Source of the DNA: a bacterium
GTDB lineage: Bacteria; Patescibacteriota; Minisyncoccia; Phycocordibacterales; VMEP01
Assembly (NCBI GenBank): GCA_030699625.1
Contig: JAUYLU010000073.1
Location: forward strand, 1-9,653
Length of the DNA: 9,653 nt
Direction of reading: 5' to 3'
The first letter of the stretch is position 1. Each line of letters begins with the position of its first letter. A program made the translations under genes and the position numbers. Shown piece after piece: positions 1 through 7,058 of this stretch. Below the pieces are notes generated by a model. The model was not told the DNA's origin, did not search any database, and worked only from the letters and a program-made list of their open reading frames with translations.

Positions 1-1
1 C

Positions 2-50
2 CCTTCTAAGAGAAGGCACTTTGGCTTGTTGCCTTTGGCTTTACTTTTTT
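2..50 (+). promoter_or_regulatory. rpoB leader with two competing hairpins and a T-run
   Basis: Two short perfect stems overlap in sequence and cannot form together. CCTTCT (2-7) pairs with AGAAGG (11-16) across a 3-nt loop. AAGGCA (13-18) pairs with TGCCTT (30-35) across an 11-nt loop. A run of six T follows at 45-50, about nine bases after the second stem. The layout resembles a weak attenuator or the tail of an upstream terminator. The stems are only 6 bp and the T-run is not adjacent, so function is inferred. No convincing -35/-10 pair was found here, so the promoter is probably upstream of the window. Confidence 0.25.
19..39 (+). repeat. Short 7-nt-period repeat upstream of rpoB
   Basis: Three consecutive heptads read CTTTGGC, TTGTTGC, CTTTGGC. 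The 9-mer CTTTGGCTT occurs at 19-27 and again at 33-41, exactly 14 bases (two heptads) apart. The 7-nt period matches the repeats in the two other intergenic gaps, although the consensus differs. With three units the period could be coincidental. Confidence 0.4.
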
Positions 51-70
51 AACTTCTCGTCTCATCCTCA

Positions 71-3000
71 ATGAAACGGCAAAAAAAGCACTTCGCGAAG
101 TACAAGAAACCGCTCGTCGAACTCCCGAACCTCGTCGAGACGCAGGCGCGCTCTTACCGCTGGCTCGTCGAGACCGGCCTCAAGGAGATATTCAAAGAGT
201 TCTCTCCCATCAAGGACTACTCGGATAAGAAATTCGACCTCGAGTTCGTCTCGTTCGAGCTTTCCGGCCCGAAGCACGACGAGTTCTACGCGAAGCAGCA
301 GAAGCTCTCGTACGAAGCGCCCTTGCGCGCCCGGGTGAAGCTCACCAATAAGACGTCCAACACCTCGAAGGAGCAGGAAATCTTCATGGCGGATTTCCCG
401 CTCATGACCGCGCATGGCACCTTCATCATCAACGGGGTCGAGCGCGTCATCGTGCCCCAGCTCGCCCGCTCGTTCGGCGTCTTTTTCAATTCCCAGGAGC
501 TCAAGGGCAAGAAATACTTCGGGGCCAAGGTCATCCCCGGCCGCGGCGCTTGGCTCGAGTTCGAGACCGACGCCGAAGGCGTCATCCACGTGCGCATCGA
601 CCGCAAGCGCAAGTTCCCCGTGACCTCGCTTCTCCGCGTCATCGGGCTTCACACCGATAAGGAGATGCAGAAGGCCTTCTCCGACGAGACGGCCCAGAAG
701 CTTATCGCCCTCACCCTCGAGAAGGACCCCGCCAAGACCGCGAATGACGCCTACATCGAGATCTACAAGCGCCTCCGCGACGGCGACCTTGCGACCGCCG
801 AGAACGCGAAGCAGTTCGTCGACGGCATTTTCTCGAGCGAGCGCTACGACCTTTCGCCGGTCGGCCGTTTCCGTTTCAATAAAAGGTTCGACAAGCCCCT
901 CGAAGGCAAGGAGGTGAACCGCCGCACGCTCTCGAAGGACGACCTCGTCACCATCGTCTCCCACGTCATCATGCTCAACAACACCTCGGGGGCCATCGAG
1001 GACGACATCGACCACCTCGGCTCGCGCCGGGTGCGCTACGTCGGCGAAATGCTCCAGCAGAAGATCCGCATGGGCATGTCCCAAATGAAAAGGAACATCC
1101 AGGACAGGATGTCCACCGTCGACGTGGAAACGTCGCTTCCCATCCAGATCGTGAACCAGCGGCCGCTCCAGGCGCGCATCAAGGAGTTCTTCACCACGAA
1201 CCAGCTTTCGCAGTTCATGAGCCAGGAGAACATGCTCGCGGAGATCGAGCACCTGCGCACCCTCTCGGCCCTCGGTCCCGGCGGCCTCACGAGGGAGCGC
1301 GCGGGCTTCGAAGTGCGCGACGTGCACCCCTCGCACTACGGGAGGGTCTGTCCCATCCACACGCCGGAAGGCCAGAACATCGGCCTCATCCTTCACCTCT
1401 CGACCTACGCCCGGGTGAACGATTTCGGGGTCATCGAGACCCCGTACATCAAGGTCGAGCACGGCAAGATGACGGGCGAAGTGGTCTATCTGAACGCCCT
1501 CGAAGAGGAGAAGTACAACATCGCCCACGCCGGCACCCCGCACGACGAGAAGGGGAATCTCCTCGACGACAAGGTAGAGGCGCGCATCCAGACGAGACCC
1601 GGTCTCATTTCAAAGAAGAAGATCGATTTCATCGACGTGGCCACCAACCAGGCCTTCTCCCTCGCCACCTCCATGATCCCGTTCCTCGAGCACGATGACG
1701 CGAACCGCGCGCTCATGGGCTCGAACATGCAGAAGCAGGCGACCCCGTGCATCGTGCCCGAGGCGCCGCTCGTCGCCACCGGCGTCGAGGAAGCGGTGGC
1801 CAGGGACACCGGCCGCCTCGTCATCGCCGAGAAGGCGGGCATCGTCTCGTACGTGGACGCCAAGAAGATCAAAGTGAAGGACGAGGACGGCAAGGACAAG
1901 GAGTACCCGCTCGTCAATTTCGCGCGGACCAACAGCTTCAACGTGTTCCATCAGCGGCCCATCGTGCGCGTCGGCGACAAGGTGAAGAAGAAGGAGATCA
2001 TCGCCGACAACTCGTCGTCCGACGGCGGCCAGATGGCCCTCGGCCAGAACTGCCTCGTGGCCTTCATGGCCTGGAACGGCGCGAACTACGAAGACGCCAT
2101 CATCCTCTCGGAGCGTCTCGTCAAGAACTCGAAGTTCACCTCCATCCACATCGAGGAGTTCGTGGTGAACGTCAGGGACACCAAACTCGGTCCCGAGATC
2201 ACCACCTGCGACATCCCGAACGTCGGCGAGGCGAAATTGAAGAACCTCGACTCCGACGGCATCGTTCGGATCGGCGCCGAAGTGCGTCCGAACGACATCC
2301 TCGTCGGGAAGATCACTCCGAAAGGCGAGTCCGAGCTCACGCCCGAAGAGCGCCTCCTCCGCTCCATCTTCGGCGAGAAGGCGCGCGACGTGAAGGACAC
2401 CTCGCTTCGCATGGAACACGGCAAGCGCGGCCGCGTGGTCGGCGTGAAGGTCTTCTCGCGCGAGAAAGGCGACGCGCTCGAATCGGGCATCATCAAGCGC
2501 ATCCACATCGAAGTGGCCCAGCTTCGCAACATCAGCGTGGGCGACAAGCTCGCCGGCCGCCACGGCAACAAGGGCGTCATTTCCATCATTCTCCCCGAAG
2601 AAGACATGCCCTACATGGCGGACGGCACTCCGGTCGACGTCATCCTGACGCCGCTTGGCGTCCCGTCGCGCATGAACCTCGGCCAGATCCTCGAGATGCA
2701 CCTCGGCCTCGCCGCCCATACGCAGGACTACCAGGCGGTGGTGCCGCCGTTTCTCGGCGCAACGGATACCGAGATCAAGGGCGAGCTTGCGAAGGCGGGG
2801 TTCCCCGAAGACGGCAAGGTGAAGCTCTACGACGGGCGCACCGGCGACCCGTTCGGCCAGCCCATCGCCATCGGCTACATGTACATCATGAAGCTTCACC
2901 ACATGGTCGAGGACAAGATCCACATGCGTTCCATCGGTCCGTACTCGCTCATCACCCAGCAGCCGCTCGGCGGCAAGGCCCAGGGCGGCGGGCAGCGCTT

Positions 3001-3244
3001 CGGCGAAATGGAAGTGTGGGCCCTCGAGGGCTATGGCGCGGCGCACACGCTCCGCGAGATGCTCACCATCAAATCGGACGACATCCAGGGCCGCTCGCAG
3101 TCGTTCGATTCCATCATCAAGAACGAGAAGATCCGGACGCCGAACGTCCCCGCCGCATTCTCGGTCATGTTGAACACGCTCCGCGGCCTCGCCCTCGACG
3201 TGGAGCTGCGCAAAAAGAAGCCGGGAGTAAGGAGCAAGGAGTAA
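71..3244 (+). CDS. rpoB: DNA-directed RNA polymerase subunit beta
   Basis: RpoB is the second-largest catalytic subunit of RNA polymerase; with RpoC it forms the active-site cleft. The 1057-residue product is close to the compact core length (E. coli 1342) and lacks room for the large E. coli lineage inserts. In order: N-terminal lobes; rifampicin-region equivalent at 375-402 (QLSQFMSQEN... to SALG), followed by GPGGLTRERAGFEVRDVHPSHYGR; a TPEGQNIGL segment (usually TPEGPNIGL); RALMGSNMQKQ; NGANYEDAIILSERLV at 669-683; GDKLAGRHGNKG with K826 and K834, equivalent to E. coli K1065 and K1073; and the C-terminal clamp/anchor GQRFGEMEVWALEGYGAAHTLREMLTIKSDD. Starting at 71 gives a normal N-terminus; no Shine-Dalgarno precedes it (pyrimidine-rich leader). 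The last seven residues and the stop codon lie in a 7-nt tandem repeat. rpoC follows after 49 nt. Rifampicin-contact positions equivalent to E. coli D516 and R529 are Ser384 and Thr397. Confidence 0.99.
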   Translation: MKRQKKHFAKYKKPLVELPNLVETQARSYRWLVETGLKEIFKEFSPIKDYSDKKFDLEFVSFELSGPKHDEFYAKQQKLSYEAPLRARVKLTNKTSNTSKEQEIFMADFPLMTAHGTFIINGVERVIVPQLARSFGVFFNSQELKGKKYFGAKVIPGRGAWLEFETDAEGVIHVRIDRKRKFPVTSLLRVIGLHTDKEMQKAFSDETAQKLIALTLEKDPAKTANDAYIEIYKRLRDGDLATAENAKQFVDGIFSSERYDLSPVGRFRFNKRFDKPLEGKEVNRRTLSKDDLVTIVSHVIMLNNTSGAIEDDIDHLGSRRVRYVGEMLQQKIRMGMSQMKRNIQDRMSTVDVETSLPIQIVNQRPLQARIKEFFTTNQLSQFMSQENMLAEIEHLRTLSALGPGGLTRERAGFEVRDVHPSHYGRVCPIHTPEGQNIGLILHLSTYARVNDFGVIETPYIKVEHGKMTGEVVYLNALEEEKYNIAHAGTPHDEKGNLLDDKVEARIQTRPGLISKKKIDFIDVATNQAFSLATSMIPFLEHDDANRALMGSNMQKQATPCIVPEAPLVATGVEEAVARDTGRLVIAEKAGIVSYVDAKKIKVKDEDGKDKEYPLVNFARTNSFNVFHQRPIVRVGDKVKKKEIIADNSSSDGGQMALGQNCLVAFMAWNGANYEDAIILSERLVKNSKFTSIHIEEFVVNVRDTKLGPEITTCDIPNVGEAKLKNLDSDGIVRIGAEVRPNDILVGKITPKGESELTPEERLLRSIFGEKARDVKDTSLRMEHGKRGRVVGVKVFSREKGDALESGIIKRIHIEVAQLRNISVGDKLAGRHGNKGVISIILPEEDMPYMADGTPVDVILTPLGVPSRMNLGQILEMHLGLAAHTQDYQAVVPPFLGATDTEIKGELAKAGFPEDGKVKLYDGRTGDPFGQPIAIGYMYIMKLHHMVEDKIHMRSIGPYSLITQQPLGGKAQGGGQRFGEMEVWALEGYGAAHTLREMLTIKSDDIQGRSQSFDSIIKNEKIRTPNVPAAFSVMLNTLRGLALDVELRKKKPGVRSKE
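3224..3244 (+). repeat. GGAGYAA heptad tandem repeat forming the rpoB 3' end
   Basis: Three perfect-phase heptads read GGAGTAA (3224-3230), GGAGCAA (3231-3237) and GGAGTAA (3238-3244), followed by GG. The final TAA is the rpoB stop codon, so the repeat encodes the terminal VRSKE-type tail (GGA GTA AGG AGC AAG GAG TAA). This tail lies beyond the conserved RpoB C-terminus, which ends near DVELRKK, and looks like intergenic repeat absorbed into the gene. Confidence 0.8.
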
Positions 3245-3250
3245 GGTCGA

Positions 3251-3285
3251 ACTCTAAAGACTACAGACTATAGACTAACGACTAT
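3251..3285 (+). repeat. AGACTAN heptad tandem repeat in the rpoB-rpoC gap
   Basis: Five successive heptads read ACTCTAA, AGACTAC, AGACTAT, AGACTAA, CGACTAT. They fill most of the 49-nt gap and end eight bases before the rpoC ATG. The 11-mer at 3266-3276 is the exact reverse complement of 6999-7009, and 3258-3268 is the exact reverse complement of 7014-7024, both in the rpoC-dnaG gap. The repeat leaves no Shine-Dalgarno in front of rpoC. A regulatory role is not evident; it looks like a dispersed intergenic repeat. Confidence 0.8.
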
Positions 3286-3293
3286 TCAAATAT

Positions 3294-6200
3294 ATGAAAA
3301 CCATCGATACGCACGATTTCGACGAACTGGTGCTCCGGGTCGCCTCTCCCGAGAAGATCCGCGAGTGGTCGTACGGCGAAGTGACGAAGCCCGAGACCAT
3401 CAACTACCGCACCGGCCGCTCCGAGCGGGGAGGCCTCTTCGACGAACGCATTTTCGGCCCGGAAAAGGACTATGAATGCTACTGCGGGAAGTACCGCCGC
3501 ATCCGCTATAAGGACATCATCTGCGAGAAGTGCGGCGTGGAAGTGACGCGCTCCATCGTGCGGCGCGAGCGCATGGGCCACATCGAGCTCGCAAGCCCGG
3601 TCGCCCACATCTGGTTCCTCCGCGGCGTGCCGTCGCGGATCGGCCTCATTCTCGACACGCCGGTGGCCGACCTCGAGAAGGTCATCTACTTCGCGGGCTA
3701 CATCGTCACCAAGGTGAACGACGAGGAAAAGGCGAAGGTGGTGAAAAACCTCGAGGCCGAATACAAGTCGAAGGTGAAGAATCTCCAGGAGCAGAAGGAC
3801 AGAGAGAAGCTGAAGGAGCTCCTCACGGCCGCCAAAAAGGAGATCGGCGGCATCGAGGAGGGCAAGGTTTTCGACGAGCTCACCTACCACCGCTATGCCA
3901 TGAAGTACAGCGCGGTCTTCGAGGCCCATATCGGCGCCGAGGCCATCTATAATATTTTCAAATCGATCGATTTTCCAAAGCTCCGCGACCGCCTCACGGC
4001 GTCCCTCGAGAAGGCCTCGGCCCTCGAGCGCGAGAAGCTCGAGAAGCGCCTCGCCCTCGTGAAGTCGATGATGCAGTCGAAGCTCCGCCCCGAGTGGATG
4101 TTCCTTCAGGCGGTGCCGGTCATCCCGCCGGGGCTCCGCCCCATGGTCGCCCTCGAGGGCGGCCGCCACGCCACCTCCGACGTGAACGATCTCTACCGCC
4201 GCGTCATCAACCGGAACAACCGCCTGAAGAAGCTCCTCGAGATCGGCGCGCCCGAGGTCATCCTCCGCAACGAAAAAAGAATCCTCCAGGAAGCGGTGGA
4301 TTCTTTGATCGACAATTCCATCCGCCGCCAATCGGAGTCGGTGGCCATGAGCCAGGCTCAGAAGCGCCAGCTCAAGTCGCTCTCCGACAACCTGAAAGGG
4401 AAGCAAGGGTTGTTCCGCCAGAACCTCCTCGGCAAGCGCGTGGACTACTCCGGCCGCTCCGTCATCGTGGTCGGCCCCACGCTCAAGCTCTCCGAGTGCG
4501 GCCTTCCGAAGCACATGGCCCTCGAGCTGTTCCGTCCGTTCGTCATTTCAAAAATTCTCGAGCAGGAGCTCGCCTACAACATCAGGGGCGCCGGGAAGCT
4601 CATCGACGAAGGCATCCCCGAGGTGTGGGCCATCCTCGAAGAGGTCATCAAGGACAAATACGTGCTCTTGAACCGCGCACCGACGCTCCACCGCCTCGGC
4701 ATCCAGGCTTTCACGCCGACGCTCATCGAAGGAAACGCCATCCAGGTGCATCCGCTCGTCTGCGCCGCCTTCAACGCCGATTTCGACGGCGACCAGATGG
4801 CCGTCCACGTGCCGCTCTCCGAAGAAGCGCAGGCGGAAGCGCGCGAGTTCATGGCCGCGAACAAGAACCTCCTGAAACCGGGGAACGGCGAGCCCATCGT
4901 GAACCCGAAGCTCGACATCGTGCTCGGCTGCTACTGGATGACCACCATCATCCCGGGCGAGCAGGGAGAGGGCAAGATATTCGCTTCGCCGAACGCTGCC
5001 ATCACCGCTTACGATTTCGGGGTGGTCGGCTTCCGCGCCAAAGTGAAGGTGATGGCATCCGACAAGCCGAAGTATAAGCAGTTCGGCGGCGGCATTTTCG
5101 AGACGTCAGTCGGCCGCCTCCTCTTCAACTCGATCCTTCCCGAGGACCTCACGTACGTCAACGAGGAAATGAACGTGAAGAAGCTCGCGAACCTCGTCGA
5201 CGACCTCATCATGCACTACGGCATCGACGCCACGCCGAGGATTCTCGACAAGATCAAGGATTTCGGCTACCGCTACATCAGCGTCTCGGGCATCACCTGG
5301 GGCATCGATGACGTCAAGGTGAACGAGAAGAAGCCCGCCATCGTCGAGCGCGGGAGGAAACAGGCCGATGAAGTGCAGGAGCAATTCAATGAGGGGCTCC
5401 TCTCGGAGGACGAGCGCTACCGGAAGACCATCGAGATTTGGCAGGGTGTGAAAAACGAGATCGAGAAGCTCATCCCCGAGACGCTCAAGAAGCACGGCCC
5501 GGTCTACGACATGGTGAACTCGGGCGCACGAGGGTCGCTCAACCAGGTCGGCCAGATGTCCGGCATGAAGGGCCTCATCGTGAACACCGCGGGCCGCACC
5601 ATCGACTTTCCGGTCATCCCTTCGTACAAGGAAGGGCTCTCGCCGCTTGAGTACTTCATCACCACCCACGGCGCGCGCAAGGGCCTCGCCGACACCGCGC
5701 TCAACACCGCGAAGGCGGGCTATCTCACCAGGCGCCTCGTCGACGTGGCCCAGGACGCCGTCATCACCGAGGAGGACTGCGGCACTAAAGAGGGCATCGT
5801 CGTGCGCTCGGGGAGCGCCGCGGGCATTCCCATGCCCATTTCGAAGCAGATCCGCGGCCGCGTGCTCGCCGAAGAGGTGAAGGGGAACGGCGGCCTGCCT
5901 GCCGCGCCGGGCGCGGCGCAGGCAGGGACCACGCTCTACAAGCGCGGCCACCTCGTGTCCAAGGACGACGCGGCCGCCATCGAGGGCACGGGCGTCGCCG
6001 AAGTGAAGGTGCGATCGCCCTTGACCTGCAAGACCATTTACGGCATCTGCCGTCACTGCTACGGCATCGACCTCGGCCGGAACTCGCTCGTAAAGCTCGG
6101 CGAAGCGGTCGGCATCATCGCCGCCCAGGCCATCGGCGAGCCGGGCACCCAGCTCACCATGCGCACCTTCCACGCGGGGGGCGTGGCGGGTATCGACATC

Positions 6201-6992
6201 ACCATGGGACTTCCGCGCGTCGAGGAGATTTTCGAGCGCCGGACGCCGAAGAACCCCGCCGTGGTCGCCCACAGCGCGGGACTCGTCACCGAGATCAAGG
6301 AGGAGGGCAAGGAGAAGCTCATCAAGGTCCTTGAGGACCTGCCGCTCGGCCAGGCAGGCGAAGGCGAGAGCACGTCCGAACGGGGCCGGGCGGGAAAGAA
6401 GGGAGCCGAGAAGGAGGTTGAATACATCGCCGCCTTCCGCCGCATGCCGCTCGTGAAAGTGGGAGACAAGGTGGCCAAAGGGGAGCTCCTCACCGACGGT
6501 TCGGCGGAGATCGGCGACATTTTCAAGTACGGCGGCAAAGAAGCGGCCGAAGAGTACGTCATTTCCGAAGTGAACCGCGTCTACGAGCTGAACGGCGCTT
6601 CGATCTCGCGGAAGCACATCGAAGTCATCATCCGCCAGATGTTCTCGCGCCGGAAGATCAAAAGCGGCGGCGACACCAAGTTCGCTCCGGGCGAGATCGT
6701 CGAGAACGTCGAATATCAGCTTGAGAACGAGCGCATGAAGGAGGAGGGCAAGGAGCCCGCGAAGGGCGAGACGCTCATTCTCGGCATCTCCGAGGTGTCG
6801 CTCTCGACCAAGAGCTGGCTTTCGGCGGCGTCCTTCCAGAACACGACCCGCGTCCTCATCGCGAACGCGGTGAAGGGCGGCGTCGATGCCATCAGGGGGC
6901 TCAAGGAGAACGTCATCATCGGCCGGCTCATTCCCGCAGGTACCGGCTTCGGCACGAGACGGGAGGAAGAGGACGAAGGCGAGGACGAGTAA
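3294..6992 (+). CDS. rpoC: DNA-directed RNA polymerase subunit beta'
   Basis: RpoC is the largest RNA polymerase subunit and holds the catalytic Mg2+. In order: N-terminal zinc ribbon C62, C64, C77, C80; clamp and coiled-coil region; the LLGKRVDYSGRSVIVVGP switch segment around 378-395; catalytic NADFDGD at 494-500 with D496, D498, D500; second zinc site C829, C912, C919, C922; bridge helix/trigger loop GEPGTQLTMRTFHAGG with M956 and H960; and the C-terminal LSTKSWLSAASFQNTTRVL with GLKENVIIGRLIPAGTG. No SI3-sized insertion interrupts the trigger loop. At 1232 aa it is shorter than E. coli (1407). Two extra low-complexity stretches, about 863-880 and 1016-1040, coincide with GC palindromes. 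The C-terminus is an acidic tail (EEEDEGEDE). The ATG at 3294 gives a standard N-terminus; no Shine-Dalgarno is visible. It is probably co-transcribed with rpoB. Confidence 0.99.
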   Translation: MKTIDTHDFDELVLRVASPEKIREWSYGEVTKPETINYRTGRSERGGLFDERIFGPEKDYECYCGKYRRIRYKDIICEKCGVEVTRSIVRRERMGHIELASPVAHIWFLRGVPSRIGLILDTPVADLEKVIYFAGYIVTKVNDEEKAKVVKNLEAEYKSKVKNLQEQKDREKLKELLTAAKKEIGGIEEGKVFDELTYHRYAMKYSAVFEAHIGAEAIYNIFKSIDFPKLRDRLTASLEKASALEREKLEKRLALVKSMMQSKLRPEWMFLQAVPVIPPGLRPMVALEGGRHATSDVNDLYRRVINRNNRLKKLLEIGAPEVILRNEKRILQEAVDSLIDNSIRRQSESVAMSQAQKRQLKSLSDNLKGKQGLFRQNLLGKRVDYSGRSVIVVGPTLKLSECGLPKHMALELFRPFVISKILEQELAYNIRGAGKLIDEGIPEVWAILEEVIKDKYVLLNRAPTLHRLGIQAFTPTLIEGNAIQVHPLVCAAFNADFDGDQMAVHVPLSEEAQAEAREFMAANKNLLKPGNGEPIVNPKLDIVLGCYWMTTIIPGEQGEGKIFASPNAAITAYDFGVVGFRAKVKVMASDKPKYKQFGGGIFETSVGRLLFNSILPEDLTYVNEEMNVKKLANLVDDLIMHYGIDATPRILDKIKDFGYRYISVSGITWGIDDVKVNEKKPAIVERGRKQADEVQEQFNEGLLSEDERYRKTIEIWQGVKNEIEKLIPETLKKHGPVYDMVNSGARGSLNQVGQMSGMKGLIVNTAGRTIDFPVIPSYKEGLSPLEYFITTHGARKGLADTALNTAKAGYLTRRLVDVAQDAVITEEDCGTKEGIVVRSGSAAGIPMPISKQIRGRVLAEEVKGNGGLPAAPGAAQAGTTLYKRGHLVSKDDAAAIEGTGVAEVKVRSPLTCKTIYGICRHCYGIDLGRNSLVKLGEAVGIIAAQAIGEPGTQLTMRTFHAGGVAGIDITMGLPRVEEIFERRTPKNPAVVAHSAGLVTEIKEEGKEKLIKVLEDLPLGQAGEGESTSERGRAGKKGAEKEVEYIAAFRRMPLVKVGDKVAKGELLTDGSAEIGDIFKYGGKEAAEEYVISEVNRVYELNGASISRKHIEVIIRQMFSRRKIKSGGDTKFAPGEIVENVEYQLENERMKEEGKEPAKGETLILGISEVSLSTKSWLSAASFQNTTRVLIANAVKGGVDAIRGLKENVIIGRLIPAGTGFGTRREEEDEGEDE
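5894..5926. repeat. 33-nt GC palindrome inserted in frame in rpoC
   Basis: CCTGCCTGC (5894-5902) pairs perfectly with GCAGGCAGG (5918-5926). Inside, CGCGC (5903-5907) pairs with GCGCG (5911-5915) across a 3-nt loop, leaving a 2-nt bulge at 5916-5917. It encodes LPAAPGAAQAG (residues 868-878), between the conserved GRVLAEEV and the LYKRGHLV segment before the second zinc cysteines. From memory of the E. coli protein this loop is about ten residues longer here, close to the 11 codons of the palindrome. It shares the 11-mer TGCCTGCCGCG with the rpoD hairpin. Confidence 0.8.
6338..6358. repeat. Second, smaller palindrome of the same type in rpoC
   Basis: CCTGCC (6338-6343) pairs with GGCAGG (6353-6358) across a 9-nt loop. 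It encodes LPLGQAG (1016-1022), echoing the LPAAPGAAQAG peptide of the first copy; both end with CAGGCAGG encoding QAG. It opens a hydrophilic stretch of about 25 residues (GEGESTSERGRAGKKGAEKE) absent from the corresponding place in the compact Thermus protein as I recall it, just after the trigger-loop region. Confidence 0.6.
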
Positions 6993-6997
6993 AAACC

Positions 6998-7053
6998 AAG
7001 TCTATAGTCGCGGGTCTGTAGTCTATAGGATACAGACCAATAACTAGAGACTA
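6998..7053 (+). repeat. Heptad repeats in both orientations in the rpoC-dnaG gap
   Basis: The gap divides into heptads: AAGTCTA, TAGTCGC, GGGTCTG, TAGTCTA (reverse-complement orientation relative to the rpoB-rpoC gap), TAGGATA, then CAGACCA, ATAACTA, GAGACTA (same orientation as that gap). Because orientation flips midway, GGTCTGTA (7013-7020) and TACAGACC (7031-7038) form a perfect 8-bp stem with a 10-nt loop. No T-run follows, so this is not a typical intrinsic terminator and transcription probably continues into dnaG. Confidence 0.75.
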
Positions 7054-7058
7054 GTCTC
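7047..7058. repeat. Perfect 12-nt palindrome abutting the dnaG start codon
   Basis: GAGACTAGTCTC is its own reverse complement and ends at the base before the dnaG ATG (7059). It occupies the Shine-Dalgarno position and no ribosome-binding site is seen. It may be a dyad binding site, or simply the edge of the heptad array, since GAGACTA is one of its units. Confidence 0.7.

Noticed and set aside
22..54. Promoter for rpoB in the leader
   Set aside because: TTGGCT/TTGTTG and TTTACT/TTTAAC-like hexamers exist but not in a convincing pair at 16-18 nt spacing.
1747..3273. 508-codon plus-strand frame overlapping rpoB (and similar frames at 3530-3952 and 4094-5077)
   Set aside because: They overlap conserved rpoB/rpoC sequence in another frame and are extremely Arg/Pro/His-rich, typical of shifted reading of GC-rich genes.
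6141..6260. Lineage-specific insertion in the RpoC trigger loop
   Set aside because: MRTFHAGG runs directly into GIDITMGLPRVEEIFERR, as in compact RpoC; the only extra segment begins after this at about residue 1016.
7013..7038. Intrinsic terminator after rpoC
   Set aside because: The 8-bp stem has a moderate GC content and a 10-nt loop, and is followed by AATAACTAG with no T-run. It is explained by heptad repeats changing orientation.
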